Source: Archilochus colubris
Taxonomy: Eukaryota; Chordata; Aves; Apodiformes; Trochilidae
Reading direction: 5' to 3'
Assembly: GCA_023079485.1 (NCBI GenBank)
Contig: CM041092.1
Coordinates: 3,367,127 to 3,431,126 of the forward strand
DNA: 64,000 bases
Under the pieces are notes generated by a model. The model made no database searches. It had not been told where the DNA came from and saw nothing but the letters and a program-made list of their open reading frames with translations. Both the position numbers and the translations under genes were made by a program. Of this stretch, positions 45,948 through 57,280 are shown in pieces (position 1 is the first letter of the stretch; every line of letters begins with the position of its first letter).

Positions 45948-48511
45948 CTACTCAACCTATGAAAGAAAAACCAAATAAACAACAAAAACCCACCCAGAGC
46001 AAAGGAAAACTTGGGAGAAATTTTAAGGCAGGCCCCAAAATATTACCCAAACCAGCCTTGAGAAGGCAAAATCCTCCCATCTCTTTTTCAGGGTGGGAAT
46101 GGAGCTCTGGGAAAATGCAGCAGACTTAGAGGCCCTGGTGAAAAAGAGAGTGCTTCTGAACACTGAGAAAAGCTTTGAAGCAGGCTGCTATCATATCATA
46201 TTAATTTCTCATTGATTTAGCTTATCAGCCCTCTTCCTCCTTCCATATAACACAGAGACTGATCTATAACACACACATATGGACACCAGCATGTAGGCAG
46301 CAAATGCCAGATCAGATACAGTAAGAGGCAATTTAAAGAGGCTATGTATGTTTTTCCATAATAGTATGTGTTTAATATTGTCACTAGGACATGATTTGAA
46401 AAGTTTTTCTCCTTTCTTATGTAATCATAATATAACAAAAATCATTTAAACTCTACTTAATAATAGCTTTCCTGCATTGTCATTGGAAGGTGACTAGAAA
46501 GGCCAAGGAGTTTTAATTTTGAATCTCCAAGAAGAAAGTTCCCTCTTAGGGGAAACTAGTCAAAAGATTCATTCCTGCCCTTAAGTCATAAAAAGGTGAA
46601 ACTTTCCCAGTGGGAAGGAGGAGCTGGGAGAGGGGACCAGGATGCTGTTGGTACAGAAACCACCATGTCACTCCGAGTGAGGTCTTGGGAAATCAGTGCA
46701 GCAGCTGTGTCCTGCCCCAGCTTCACAGCTTTCAGCACAAATCTAGCATTATACATTTACAAGGAGCCTGCCACAGAAGCATTTTGCTCAAAGAGATGAC
46801 AAGATTTGCTTCATCAGATAATGCCACAGCCCTGTCTCACGTGGCACTTGGGGAAAGAGATGCTTCATTGAAATGTTCCAAATTTCTCTCTCTTTCCCAC
46901 CCACACACCCAGGCATTACTTAGCCATCCTGAAAGACAAAACCCTGGGCTGCTTTCACATCCAGCAGAGCATCTCTACCCCTTGCACTGCTGGTGGATGC
47001 CTGCAGAGGAACCACCCCAGCAGCCACATCTCCATCAGCCACTTTGGGGCTGCCAAACTCAAGGAGCTGGATTTCCCCAAGGAAAATCTCCCTTCCCTCC
47101 TCAGAGCAGAGCTCAGGGAGGTTTGGGTGTTCATCTCTATAAAAAAAACCTGGCCACAAGATTTAGAATCCAAGGCACCAGGTTTCAAAGCTTGCTAAAG
47201 ATGTCAGGGGACTTCTGGTTAAAATATGTCCACAATCATTAAAATACACAATTAGTCCTGGCTCACACAAATAGTTTCATTGACTTCAGTCACAGGAAAT
47301 ACTAACTTTGACACTGGAAAGGACTTGTAAGACCTAGAAGACAACAATTCCATAAATATTATTAAGACAGAGCTATCTTTGTCCAGTCATTAAGGCTGTC
47401 TTGCTACTTCAGTGGATACAAACCAGAATCACTGCTAATTCTATAAATATTTCTCTATCACCTCACTATGTGTGGGAGCAAGAGGTGGTGTTTTGTTTTG
47501 GTTTTTTTTTTCCCTAAGAAAACATAAAGAAGCAGAGATGGTAAAAAGGGAAAGGTGGAGATAAGGGGAGATCCCAGAGTACAGTAACATGCTGGCAAAG
47601 AACAAAACAACAAGATGGTGCCTGAGGATCTATAAACAAAACATTGCTCTATGAGCTCTGGTTTTGTTCAGTCTCAAAAAAAAAAAAAAAAAAGAAACCC
47701 AAAACAAGTCACACAGTTGAGATACTCAACATCTGAGCTTTAAAATGACTGATCTGGGATGTTATCAAGGGCCTGGTTCTACAACACATCAGCTACTGGA
47801 CCACTGAGTGACAGACTTCGAGCCATGGTACATGCTCCAGAATTTGCCTATAAAGCTCTTTTGAACTTATCCTGGGTGAGACCAGACATAGAAGTTGTAC
47901 AATATTTTCTTAAAGCATTGCCCAGCCTTGGAAATACAGCTTAGAGTCTTGGATTCTTCTCATAAAGTGAACAGGGCCATGTGTCTTGTAAAGAAAAGCC
48001 CCAAGGGAACTGAGGTAAAGTATTTTTGTAGCCTTAACACAAATTTTCCTTGTGTTTATGGCTTCATTATTTTAGTGGGTGTGTTATTTCAGTGTTTTTC
48101 TGCTACTTATTTTCTATCTTTTTTACTGCTCTTCCCTCTCCCCCCCCCCATCTTTTTTAAATAAGGAAAATGGACTCACCAGATGATGCAAAAGTCTTTA
48201 TAGCAGAGCTACTGGTATCCATTTCTGTTTCCTGGACCTCAAAGACTCACCCTCTTTATATGCTCTAAGAATATTTCTGTAACTTAATATTAAAGTTACT
48301 GTTAAGGTCTGGTCAGTGGAAAAGTTCCCCAGATCAACAGGGGTGAAAATTTCTAGGCATTTATCTTCTGTTAAATGTTAAGAGTTAAGACAAAAAGAAT
48401 TAAAGTAATACAACTGGCAACAGAAAAAAATTGTTTCTGATCAGCAGGAAAACCCAGGATTAGGATGTGGTTACTCTGTAATTGCAAAATCTGATCTGCA
48501 GTGATATCTGG
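45948..48511. other. non-coding stretch
   Basis: No gene is supported. A 210-codon plus-strand frame at 46610-47242 has no domain and is crossed by open frames on the other strand. A18 lies at 47676-47693. The sequence then leads into a purine tract. Confidence 0.5.
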
Positions 48512-49009
48512 CAGGGAAGAAGGGAAAAGAAAAAAGAAAAAGGAAAAAAGAAAAAAAAAGAAGAAAAAAGAAAAAGAAAAAGAAAAAGAAAAAGAAAAAG
48601 AAAAAGAAAAAGAAAAAGAAAAAGAAAAAGAAAAAGAAAAAAGAAAGAAGAAAAAAAAAAGAAAAAAGAAAGAAGAAAAAAGAGAAAAGAAAAAAGAAAA
48701 GAAAGAAAAGAGAAAAAGAAGAGAAAAAAGAAAAAAGAAAAGAAAGAAAAGAGAAAAAAAAGAGAAAAAAGAAAAAAGAGAAAAGAGAAAAGAAAAAAGA
48801 AAGAAAAGAAAAAAGAGAAAAGAAAGGAAAGAAAGGGAAAGAAAGGGAAAGAAAGGAAAGAAAGGGAAAGAAAGGGAAAGAAAGGGAAAGAAAGAGAAAG
48901 AAAGAGAAAGAAAGGGAAAGAAAGGGAAAGAAAGGGAAAGAAAGGGGGGAAAAGGGAAAAAGGAAAAAAAAAAAGAAAAAAAAAAGACAAAAAAGGGGAA
49001 AAAAAAAGC
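48512..49009 (+). repeat. compound homopurine tract (GAAAAA then GGGAAAGAAA)
   Basis: About 500 bp of purine. The left part is (GAAAAA)n (about 48560-48640), the middle is mixed GAAAAAAG/GAGAAAAG, and the right part (about 48835-48945) is a 10-bp GGGAAAGAAA repeat. It ends in a G/A mixture. Long open frames on both strands are artefacts of a stop-free unit. The left-to-right change in unit suggests successive expansion of different founder words. Confidence 0.98.
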
Positions 49010-51199
49010 AGTGAAAGCACTGAAAACTAACACTTAGCTCTGTTAAGATGAATTTTTTCTGGGTGCCAAAGGAGGGGAAGAGGTTCAGCTTCCACCCCAA
49101 TGCTCAGAGGCAGCACCTATGGATCAAACATGGATAAACAGAGGAATTTCCTGTCCTGTTGACCCATCCCGATTTCCACTTTCTCTTCTATCACATTCAC
49201 TTTACTTCATGTCCACTCACTTGCCAGATCTGCTTTACTGGCTGCTTGTTGGCCTCATTAGCATTGATTTGCATATTAACTGAGCCTCTAAATTCTCCCT
49301 GCATTCTGTGCTTAGGGATTCCACTAAGCTGTTGGTCAAAGTTTTGAAAAGAAATAATGCTTAAGTAAATTGTACAAACCACCACCCTAAGGCAAAATAA
49401 CTTCATGGTAGGAATGACTGGGTAAAATACTAGGAAGCTTGAAGCTTTTCTCAAACCTCAAGGAAAATCTTGAGCCAAATCTTCTACAAGACATAAAGTT
49501 AAGTTCTTTTTCTTCTTTTTTTTTTTTAATTTTCGTAGCCTTTTGTTTCATGCCAGAAAGGAAAAAAAAAAGAAAAAAAACCAACAACAACAACAACAAA
49601 AAAACCTAAAATATCAAGACAAAAGGTTATTCTTGGATTTATGACATCAGAAAATCCAGGAAGGAAAGGAGACCTCATGAGAAAGCCTGTTTTAACAGCA
49701 TTTTTACCTGGCTTTCAAAGCTCCTATGTACAGCAGAGGCAGAACATGGTACTAACAAAACACAATGTACCATAACATTTGCTTACCAAGTCAAAAGAGC
49801 TGGTACAGTGCCTTAAAACCTGGCAGAATCCTCATGTTCCTGTCCCATGATGTGCAGGCTACATCTCCAGTGAGAAGCTAGAGAAGCAGAGCCAAGCACC
49901 AGAGAGATTTCTCCTCTTTCAGCTGGATGTATCCCCAGTGCCTCCTTGATTTCATTTAAATCTTTACAAGCCCAGTGGGGAGGTATATCTACAATCACAG
50001 GGCAAACTCAAGGCAACAGGTAGAAGGGTGCTCAGAGGAGAGCAAGTTGCTGCAATTGGTGTTCTACTGCTTTGAACAAAAGCAAAAATAAAATAGAACA
50101 GATTCAATCCATGGAATGGTTTGGTAGGAAACCCAAGATGTGACTGAGTCAACTGAAAGCAGACTAGCATCAAGGAATCCTGATTTGCTGGATTATTTTA
50201 AGGGGCAACTTCTGCCCCTCTTTACCTCCCTCACAAGGAGTACAACATGATTAAATTTGCCATCAACATGAGTGGACACAGCATGGACCCAACCAAAGCA
50301 CCCAACACACATCATAGAAATGAATCAAGAATATAAAGTCTACCTCTCACCATCCCTCTGTGGTTTAACCTCTCCTTTTGTTGCCTTCTGGGTTTGGAAT
50401 TTCAGAGAACAGCTGGATTGTAATTTTTCTTCTTACCTGCAGGACAGAGCATTGCACTGAAGCCACATCATGTTATTTCTGCTAAAATACCTCAACTTTG
50501 ATGGAATAACCTAATTCTGCTTGCAGGCCCTTTTGAACAGATGGTGCCTGTTGTGGGACATGCAACCAGTAGAAAACTAGGTGGGACATGCAAAAAAACA
50601 TTGCTTATTCACAAAATTGAAATGGCAACCCAAGGTATTTCCCTGCAAATGCTTTGTACTACAGTTCAAGTCTTTCATCCCCCAGAGATCAATCCCTTGA
50701 GTCAGAATTTGAGCAGAATAGCCCAGCACTGGCTATCCATGAGTCTGTACTGATTGCCAGGATCTGGGCATTGAGTTGGACTGACTTCATCATCCCTTCC
50801 CTTACCAAGAAGTCTTCCAAGTCCATTCCTCATACATGGTGTGGGGCTCAGGCAGGTGTTGCAATCAGGAGCCTCAAAAAAGTGGATATTGGTGTCCTTC
50901 TCACACACCCCATATAGTACTTCTACTAGAGAAACACCCATGTGAGGAGCAGCCCTTCCCTATGATTAACAAAGAGTTAAAATACTGATCTTTACCCAGG
51001 CTTGACATGAAACATCAAGTATAAAGTTCTCACTTCAGTTCCAGAACACTTCTCTGCAAAGTAAAAACAGCACACAAAAACCCCCCCAAAGCTCACTCCT
51101 GACATGAAAACTGTATTTAAGCAAAGCAAACTATCAGAGAAAAGAAAGTTTTTCTTTTTAGCACAATAGAAAATTAACCACCCAACTTTAAACAAATTG
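49010..51199. other. non-coding stretch
   Basis: No gene is supported. Short A/T runs lie at about 49517-49528 and 49561-49571, the latter followed by a small AAC repeat at 49582-49600. Open frames at 49.8-50.9 kb are under 90 codons and overlap on both strands. Confidence 0.5.
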
Positions 51200-51640
51200 T
51201 GCCTTTCACTTTAGCAGCAGCAAAAGAGTTTATTATTTTACTATTTCATCTCACCTTGTGCCGTTAAAATATAGGACACAAGTAGTAAAACACAAAGTAA
51301 ATATGCACATATCTTTACACCATGTAGTGTAGCTATAAATCTTACTCTTTGATAACAGCTGTACTACAGCAATCATTCGAGCACTGCAGCTGCCACAACA
51401 ATATCAAATTTTATAGTTAAAAAGCAGTCAAAACTTTAATGGTACAGTGGAGGTAGATATATATTGGGCTATAAATAAACATTATCTAATGAAGAAATGA
51501 AACATGTTTATTTTTCCTTGGCATATCATTCAATATCATATATCTTTGCTCCTGCAAGCTGCTATAATAGCAGCCATTATACTCCAGCATGTATAACAAC
51601 AAAGTCTGGAGTTGTACTAATTATGTTGGATTTAAATGAG
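51200..51640. promoter_or_regulatory. possible conserved non-coding (enhancer-like) block
   Basis: A repeat-free AT-rich block with a MEF2-type site (CTATAAATAA, 51469-51478). It also has a perfect inverted repeat with a 1-bp centre, GCTGCTAT-A-ATAGCAGC (51558-51574), and several ATTA/TAAT words. The absence of transposons and the dense word pattern suit a constrained regulatory element. This is inference only. Confidence 0.28.
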
Positions 51641-54600
51641 GGATGGGAGAACTTCAGACAATGTGGCCTTGCAAGCAAGGCTTTCCTTTCATTACAGCAG
51701 TATCTTAAAATGTTATCAGAGTTAACATGTGCTGGCAGAGGTTCTGAAGTGTTTGGGAATGCAGTGAGAAACGAGTGGGTTTTCCCCTTAGACGATGACT
51801 TCTGCTGTGTTTGTCTGACCCAGGGCAATCAAGCTGGTGAGCAGGGGACCATGAGAACTGATGCACTGGTTCAGATGAGCAGTTGCTGCCACATGATTCA
51901 AAGCCATGAAAAAAAAAAAAAAAAGGAAAAAAAAAAGACCTCTGAGAGGATACAAGAATGCACAGGTCAAGACAAGGCAGGCTTGTGTCCGTCCCAAGGC
52001 AACACGGGCCCCAAACACAGTCTCTAGGAATGGAGTTTGGTTTCTGGAATTACTGATGTGCTCATGTTGAGCCAAGGGACATAGTCAGACTGCTGGAGAT
52101 GCTCACCAGGTTCCTGCATAAGGAATGAAGGCATGGAAGTGGGGAAGGGATCTCCTGCAAACCTGCCAGAAACACCTCATTTTGAGGAGGCCACAGGACA
52201 CAACTCATCAAGCTACACATGGAAGGGCCACAAAACTTTGTCTAACAAGCAGTTGTGTGTTCCTGTGAATGAGATTCTGGAAGATGCCTCTCAGTCCCTT
52301 ACTACCCACCAGGTCAGGATCAACTGCAAAGACCTTTCTGGCAACCATGGACTGGTATGGGCAGGCCCAGTGCAGTCCCATAGGACCTCACTAATCCATA
52401 GGACCTCACTAATCCATAGGACCACACCAGTCCCAGTCAAAGGCAAACCCTAACACATAAAAATGGTAGATTTGTGGTCCTCAGTACCAGATACTCCCCT
52501 CTTCAGATCCACCCCTACCATTCCCTGACACAGATGTAGCCTCAGACCACTAAATAAAAGATGGAAGTCACAAGCTGAGAAAGAGGGAGGAGAGAAAGCA
52601 CAATTATCCAGGCTTCCTGCAAAACGAGGGAATTTAGCAAGGAAAATTCACAAAAACAATACTAGAAGCATCCTTGCCAGGAGGTCACCAGTTTTCCTCC
52701 AGTTCAGGGTGGGTTTCTTTGAAGGTTACACATGGATACCATGGTGGGATCTGCAGGGATCCAGGAGAGCTGACCCACCAGAGCTCAAATCCCAACAAAC
52801 AGTTTAAAACAGTTCAACTTTGTGTGTTCCCACCATCAGAGATCCTCAGGGTGCTTTTGCTTGCCATCAGAAACCCATTTATCTGAAATACCCCAGGAGA
52901 TGCTATGAAATAAACCCAACAGTTGTTAGCAGCAGATGACAAATCCTAGATACCTTTTTGTCACACTGTAACCTATTCAATCCACTCCATGTTTACAAAA
53001 AAATTGCCACAGAAAAAATATTAAGTCCTGGCTTTTAGAGAAGCCCTAGAAATTACTCACTCCCCTGGAATTCTGCATGACAAATTAAGACTATGGTTGG
53101 ACTCCTAATAAATGTAGCTAGAGCAGAGTTTCATAAACATTCTTGAGATTTCTTCTGTAACAGCTTTATTTTGGCTCCCCACTTTTCCTGCTTAAACAAA
53201 TGGAAAGGTTGGCTGATATTGTCAAAATACAGCACTTCTCATGAACCAGAAGTAATTTATTAATGTAACTCGTTGAGCCTGCATTGTAAAACATAAAATC
53301 ATATTTCTATGGGGGGGAAGAGAAGGGGAACTCATTACCATGAGCTAAGATTGTTTTCTTTTAAAAGACAAATCATTGCAAATGTGGGTTCTGTAAGCAA
53401 GATTACATATTTCCAGAACTGGTCTTTCAGAGGCCAACAGGGTAAAGTTTTAATGAACCGTGCAATGTTGGGTAAGAACAGAACAGATGTTTGCACAGCC
53501 ACCAGGTAGACCTTTGTTTACATAAATACCCCACAGCAGATAATACCTAATACCTTTTCTCATGGCTTAAAATAACCTTCCCACTAAAAATACAAACAGC
53601 CTTTTTCCCAGCTGTGAGCATGCTTAAAATCTAATTAATACACAGCCAGTTGCTAACCCACCACACTGTGCACACAGGGTCAGCCCTGTCACCCAGCATC
53701 ACCTCTTCCATGACACAGTCTTAATCTCCTCCTTTGTCCTTCTATTGCAGTTTTTGCTCTAAAGGTTTCTGCACTAAAAAATTGGGAAGGTGAAACCACA
53801 GTTCAATTCAATTTATTTTTATATTGCCTCTCATACAAAGCCTTTCAAAACACTTTATTGTGAGAGAGGAAATAATCAGAGAACACTTGCCAGAATTCAG
53901 CACAGTGACTTCCCTACACTGAGAGTAAAGCTACGTACCAGGGAAGTAAAATTTAGAAAGTTTAGAAACAGAGAGAGCATCAATAAGTATGCATGGGTTC
54001 CTTACTGTATAGTGATGAGGAAAGGGAAGAATATCCCTGTCCTGGTGTGGTCCCAGCAGCAGAGTCCCTCCTGGCTCTGTAGATGCACACAGAGGAATGG
54101 AGGAGGGTGAGGAAGGCATCACCTGCAGGAGCAGATGAGGTGGGCACAGAAATGTGACTCCCTAGATATAAAGCACAATTGCCACTCAGAAAATTAGAAG
54201 AAAATTTCAGCCTGCCTTGAGAAAGGAATGAAAACATCACTAATGTTCATCATCTGAGTGACAAAAAGCAGAAGCAGCCTCACAACCTGGGAGGGAAAGT
54301 TTTCTGAAAAAAAAGAAAAAAAAAAGCCTATAGTGAGCAAAGCAAAAAAATAATGCTTACAGCAACATCATTATTGTATTTAAATTAAGTAATTTTTAGT
54401 GTCCAAAACATCACTCTATATTAACAAATGCAATTATTTATTAAGGATGAACCTGGAACCAGGTGTGACCAGCAGCTTGTGCACAGGGAGAGGTACAGGA
54501 GTCAAGCATGTGGCCTCATTTACTTGTTCTCATCAAGCCTAGCAAACAGGCACAGCAAAACTGTCTCTCCAGCTCCTAAAGCATCTCTATCCCTGTCCAG

Positions 54601-54959
54601 ACATAAACCTGAATGTCAGAACACTCGCCCAGTTTATTCCAGTAAGACCCCCAGCAATGTGGGAGAAAGGAGCTTCCCAAACCACCCTGATCATTAAGCA
54701 AAGGGTATTGTAAATTCTATGATATAGTCTTAAAATGTCATTTTAAAAGTTTACTACATCTCTGAGGCCCATCATTTCAGATGGCCACACATAAAGCAGC
54801 CTGGTAAAAGAGCATTTAAGAAAATATTTGGGCAATAGATAATATTTCTTCCTACCTATCTTCATGCCCATGCTGTTCAAGCCAAGTCACATCTTTATAA
54901 TGCACAGAAAGAAAACACAATATATAGTAACTCATTTTCTGACCTTTTAATATTTCTGT
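51641..54959. other. non-coding stretch with 18-bp tandem repeat
   Basis: No gene is supported. A 176-codon plus-strand frame at 51497-52027 runs through an A16 tract (51909-51924) and has no domain. An 18-bp tandem repeat lies at 52378-52424. The rest is unique. Confidence 0.5.
52378..52424 (+). repeat. 18-bp tandem repeat, about 2.6 copies
   Basis: The unit CCATAGGACCTCACTAAT is present exactly at 52378-52395 and 52396-52413, followed by a partial third copy that diverges after CCATAGGACC. Perfect identity of the two full copies suggests a recent duplication. Confidence 0.92.
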
Positions 54960-55310
54960 CATTGATTGTCAGAAGTGAGGACTGCTCTCTATCCTAAGGT
55001 GATGGATTATTTAATTAACTATTGACCTTTTCAGGATCAGATGTTGACAATGAATGCGCTCCTATGCAAGCTGCCTCCTCGGGATGCTGTTCAGTTCTCC
55101 ACTGCACAGTGATTTGTTTCCCATTTCACTTTTAGGCCTAACATTTCTATTATGTTCATTTAAAAACAAGTCAAAGTCCTGTACTGAGTGAGAAATACTT
55201 TTTTGATCTACTGCTTTGAGTTTTTCTTTTGAACACCGGCTGCATTTACAGTGCAAATTGAATGAATATTAATAGAACTCAGTCTTTCAGAGATAAAATC
55301 ATTTCTGCTG
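54960..55310. promoter_or_regulatory. possible conserved non-coding block with homeodomain sites
   Basis: A transposon-free block with GGATTA (55004-55009, OTX/bicoid-type) next to TTAATTAA (55011-55018). Isolated CpGs lie in AT-rich DNA (near 55058, 55079 and 55237). A 64-codon minus-strand frame at 55062-55256 overlaps it. If that frame is coding, the apparent constraint could be from protein rather than regulation. Unresolved. Confidence 0.2.
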
Positions 55311-55528
55311 CTTACCTATTACTTAGGTTCCTGGCACGCTTTCAGGACAACTTCTTCTGCACCAGGAGGCACAGAAGCCAACACAGAAAGGAAAAACTGC
55401 TCATAATCTGTGCATATGGGTCAAGAGACATCCCAAACTACAAACTGCAAGAATCATTTGCTATTGTGCTCTGCCTTTGGGCCCAGCCAAGACTCCAGCC
55501 AGGAACATGACATTTATACCCAGCACCT
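55311..55528. other. non-coding, possible 3' UTR
   Basis: Downstream of the stop of the minus-strand frame at 55529-55911. No AATAAA is seen on the minus strand here. Confidence 0.3.
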
Positions 55529-55911
55529 TTAAAAAGCAAACAGCTCACTACTTTCCCACACAACAGGCAATGTGATGCCTCGTTTACACAAAAGCAAACA
55601 GACTTTAGGCTTTTTCTCCCCCAGAAATAAAGACGAAGGATCCAGATCTTCATCCTGGAGACCCATGATCCCAGTGCTCCCTGTCTCAGCAATTACATAT
55701 TCAGCTCCAATCTTTTTAGAAGCAAACCAGGTATTTTCCTCCACGAGCATGTTGTTGGAACCAAACACTGAACAAATGATCCGTGCCTCCAGGTTGTCAG
55801 AGAGATTTACATGTGACTCCACAGCACTTTGGATATTCCACTGTGATTTCTGGCCAGGGCTGAGCCAGCTGATGAATCTAACATATTCCTGGTAGCAACT
55901 GGCCAGTATTT
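55529..55911 (-). CDS. candidate terminal coding exon, unrecognised protein
   Basis: On the minus strand a very strong pyrimidine tract (T21 plus CC, from the A-run at 55919-55939) ends in CCTGGAG just above 55911. The segment is then open for 126 codons to TAA at 55529. The translation has a normal globular composition, for example EYVRFISWLSPGQKSQW near the start and EYVIAETGSTGIMGLQDEDL in the middle. There are no low-complexity stretches, and purines are common at codon position 1. The start leaves two bases of a split codon, which fits the one-base overhang of the candidate at 57016-57177. I do not recognise the family. It could be the last exon of a minus-strand gene, a retroposed fragment or chance. 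Confidence 0.25.
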
Positions 55912-55918
55912 CTCCAGG

Positions 55919-55939
55919 AAAAAAAAAAAAAAAAAAAAA
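55919..55939 (+). repeat. A21 homopolymer
   Basis: Read on the minus strand, this T21 is the pyrimidine tract of the acceptor proposed for 55529-55911. On the plus strand it could instead be the poly(A) tail of a retroposed sequence lying at 55560-55918, but no source gene or target-site duplication was recognised. Confidence 0.9.
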
Positions 55940-56409
55940 GTTTGTGGCCTGGCACACCTTCTCAACAAATATCATCTGTTAATTTCATCTGTTCACTTAA
56001 AAAAAAAAATCTTTTTGCCAAACCCAGTACCAGAAGGTTTGGGAGCATTTGTTGGGTGCTAAATGATCACTGATATTTTTTTTATAAAGGTGTGCTAAGT
56101 GGTCTTTAAGATTGTTTTGGGAAGTGTCTCATTTCCTTTATTATTTTATTAACTATAAAACCATACAATCAACTTCCAGGGAATAAAGTTCATAAAGCAC
56201 CCCTGTGCCACCACAGAATACCAATTTACAAATCACCCCAAGGGTTGTTGACAACAAATCATGATGCCCTCATTCCTTTCTTTTTCATTATTTTTTTCTT
56301 TCTATGAAATTAGCCCCAGTGCACAGAGGAGCAAATTTTCCTCCCTGCTGATGGATTTGCTGAGCAGGTTTAATCAGGAGCTTTTCCTTTTGCATCAGTC
56401 AGCTCTCCC
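55940..56409. other. non-coding stretch
   Basis: Unique AT-rich sequence with short A/T runs. Nothing is recognised. Confidence 0.5.
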
Positions 56410-56850
56410 CTTAACCTGAGTGAGACCCCCTACATATGTCATGGATAGAGCCAGAGAGCTGAGTGGAAAGTCTGATTTTTGGTGATGTTAATGCAATATT
56501 ATGATAGATATCTATTAGCAGGGCAAAGAGGAGTAGCAGACAGACTCCAGTGCCTCTGACAGTGGCTGCTCTTTCTTTGTCAGTGTCAATCCATGCCGGG
56601 GCTGATGGTGGATGAGTAAATGTGACAGGAGAAGACCACACCAATTATGGATGAAGGGATCCTCTCCACTCCCACTGGTTGATGTGATTTATCCGACGGT
56701 CCTTCTGCGTTTAGAGGACAGCAGATCCGAGCTGCTTATGAAGTGACAAATAGTGCTTGATGACATTGACTGACTTGTCTGATCAATTTAAGCTTCTCTG
56801 AAAAGGAGGCGTGAATCTCCGGCTGTGTGGGATGATGGGGGGAATGATCC
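56410..56850. promoter_or_regulatory. possible conserved non-coding element, best candidate
   Basis: A repeat-free block with dense, non-random-looking words. It has a PBX/HOX-type TGATTTAT at 56685-56692, a TGACATTGACTGACTTG series at about 56762-56778 (MEIS/TALE-type TGAC words), and CAATTA. CpGs occur singly along it (near 56595, 56694, 56708, 56729, 56810 and 56819) without an island. Retention of isolated CpGs in otherwise AT-leaning DNA is a sign of purifying selection. No splice-bounded open frame explains it. Confidence 0.33.
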
Positions 56851-57015
56851 TGGTTCAAACTTTCCCAAGAGAGAGTTTGTGGGGTTTTTTTTTGTGAGGT
56901 CTCCAGTGCTGCTGGAAAACTGATGAAGGTGACTCCCTCCCAACAAATAGCACTACAGTCCCCCCTGACAAAGAATGAAAGAATAGTGAAGTTTTCATAT
57001 CAAAATGCATCTCAC

Positions 57016-57177
57016 TTAAAGAATGATTTGTCTCGGAGGTTATGTCAGATGAACATTTTAATTCTTCTGTAACTTCTTGAATATTTGATATACTCTGGTG
57101 GAGAAGCAATGTATCTGATGGAGGGGAAACAAGCAGATATTTCTTACAAGACCCAACAAAGGAATTTTTCATGCTTT
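57016..57177 (-). CDS. candidate internal coding exon, unrecognised protein
   Basis: On the minus strand, an acceptor (TTTGCTACTTTTCTAG) directly above 57177 and a donor (TTTAA/GTGAGA) at 57016/57015 bound 162 bp open in one frame. It has two bases at the start and one base at the end (phase 1 at both boundaries). The peptide includes SMKNSFVGSCKKYLLVS and ISNIQEVTEELKCSSDIT. The end phase fits the start of the 55529-55911 candidate. No motif is recognised. The open frame continues on both sides (56855-57223), so the boundaries are conjectural. Confidence 0.2.
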
Positions 57178-57280
57178 CTAGAAAAGTAGCAAATTGCCCC
57201 GATTTTATTGAGCCTGCCATCACTAGATTATTTTTAACTTTGGAGCTCCCAGAATTTGGTGATGGAGTAATTCAGCCTTC
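57178..57280. other. short spacer
   Basis: Unique sequence between the candidate exon and the purine tract. Confidence 0.4.

Noticed and set aside
46610..47242. 210-codon plus-strand frame
   Set aside because: No domain, no start context or splice pair. Opposite-strand frames cover the same bases. One or so frame of this length is expected by chance in 64 kb.
48371..49100. Six overlapping frames of 178-220 codons
   Set aside because: They all cover the same purine microsatellite and exist only because the unit lacks stops.
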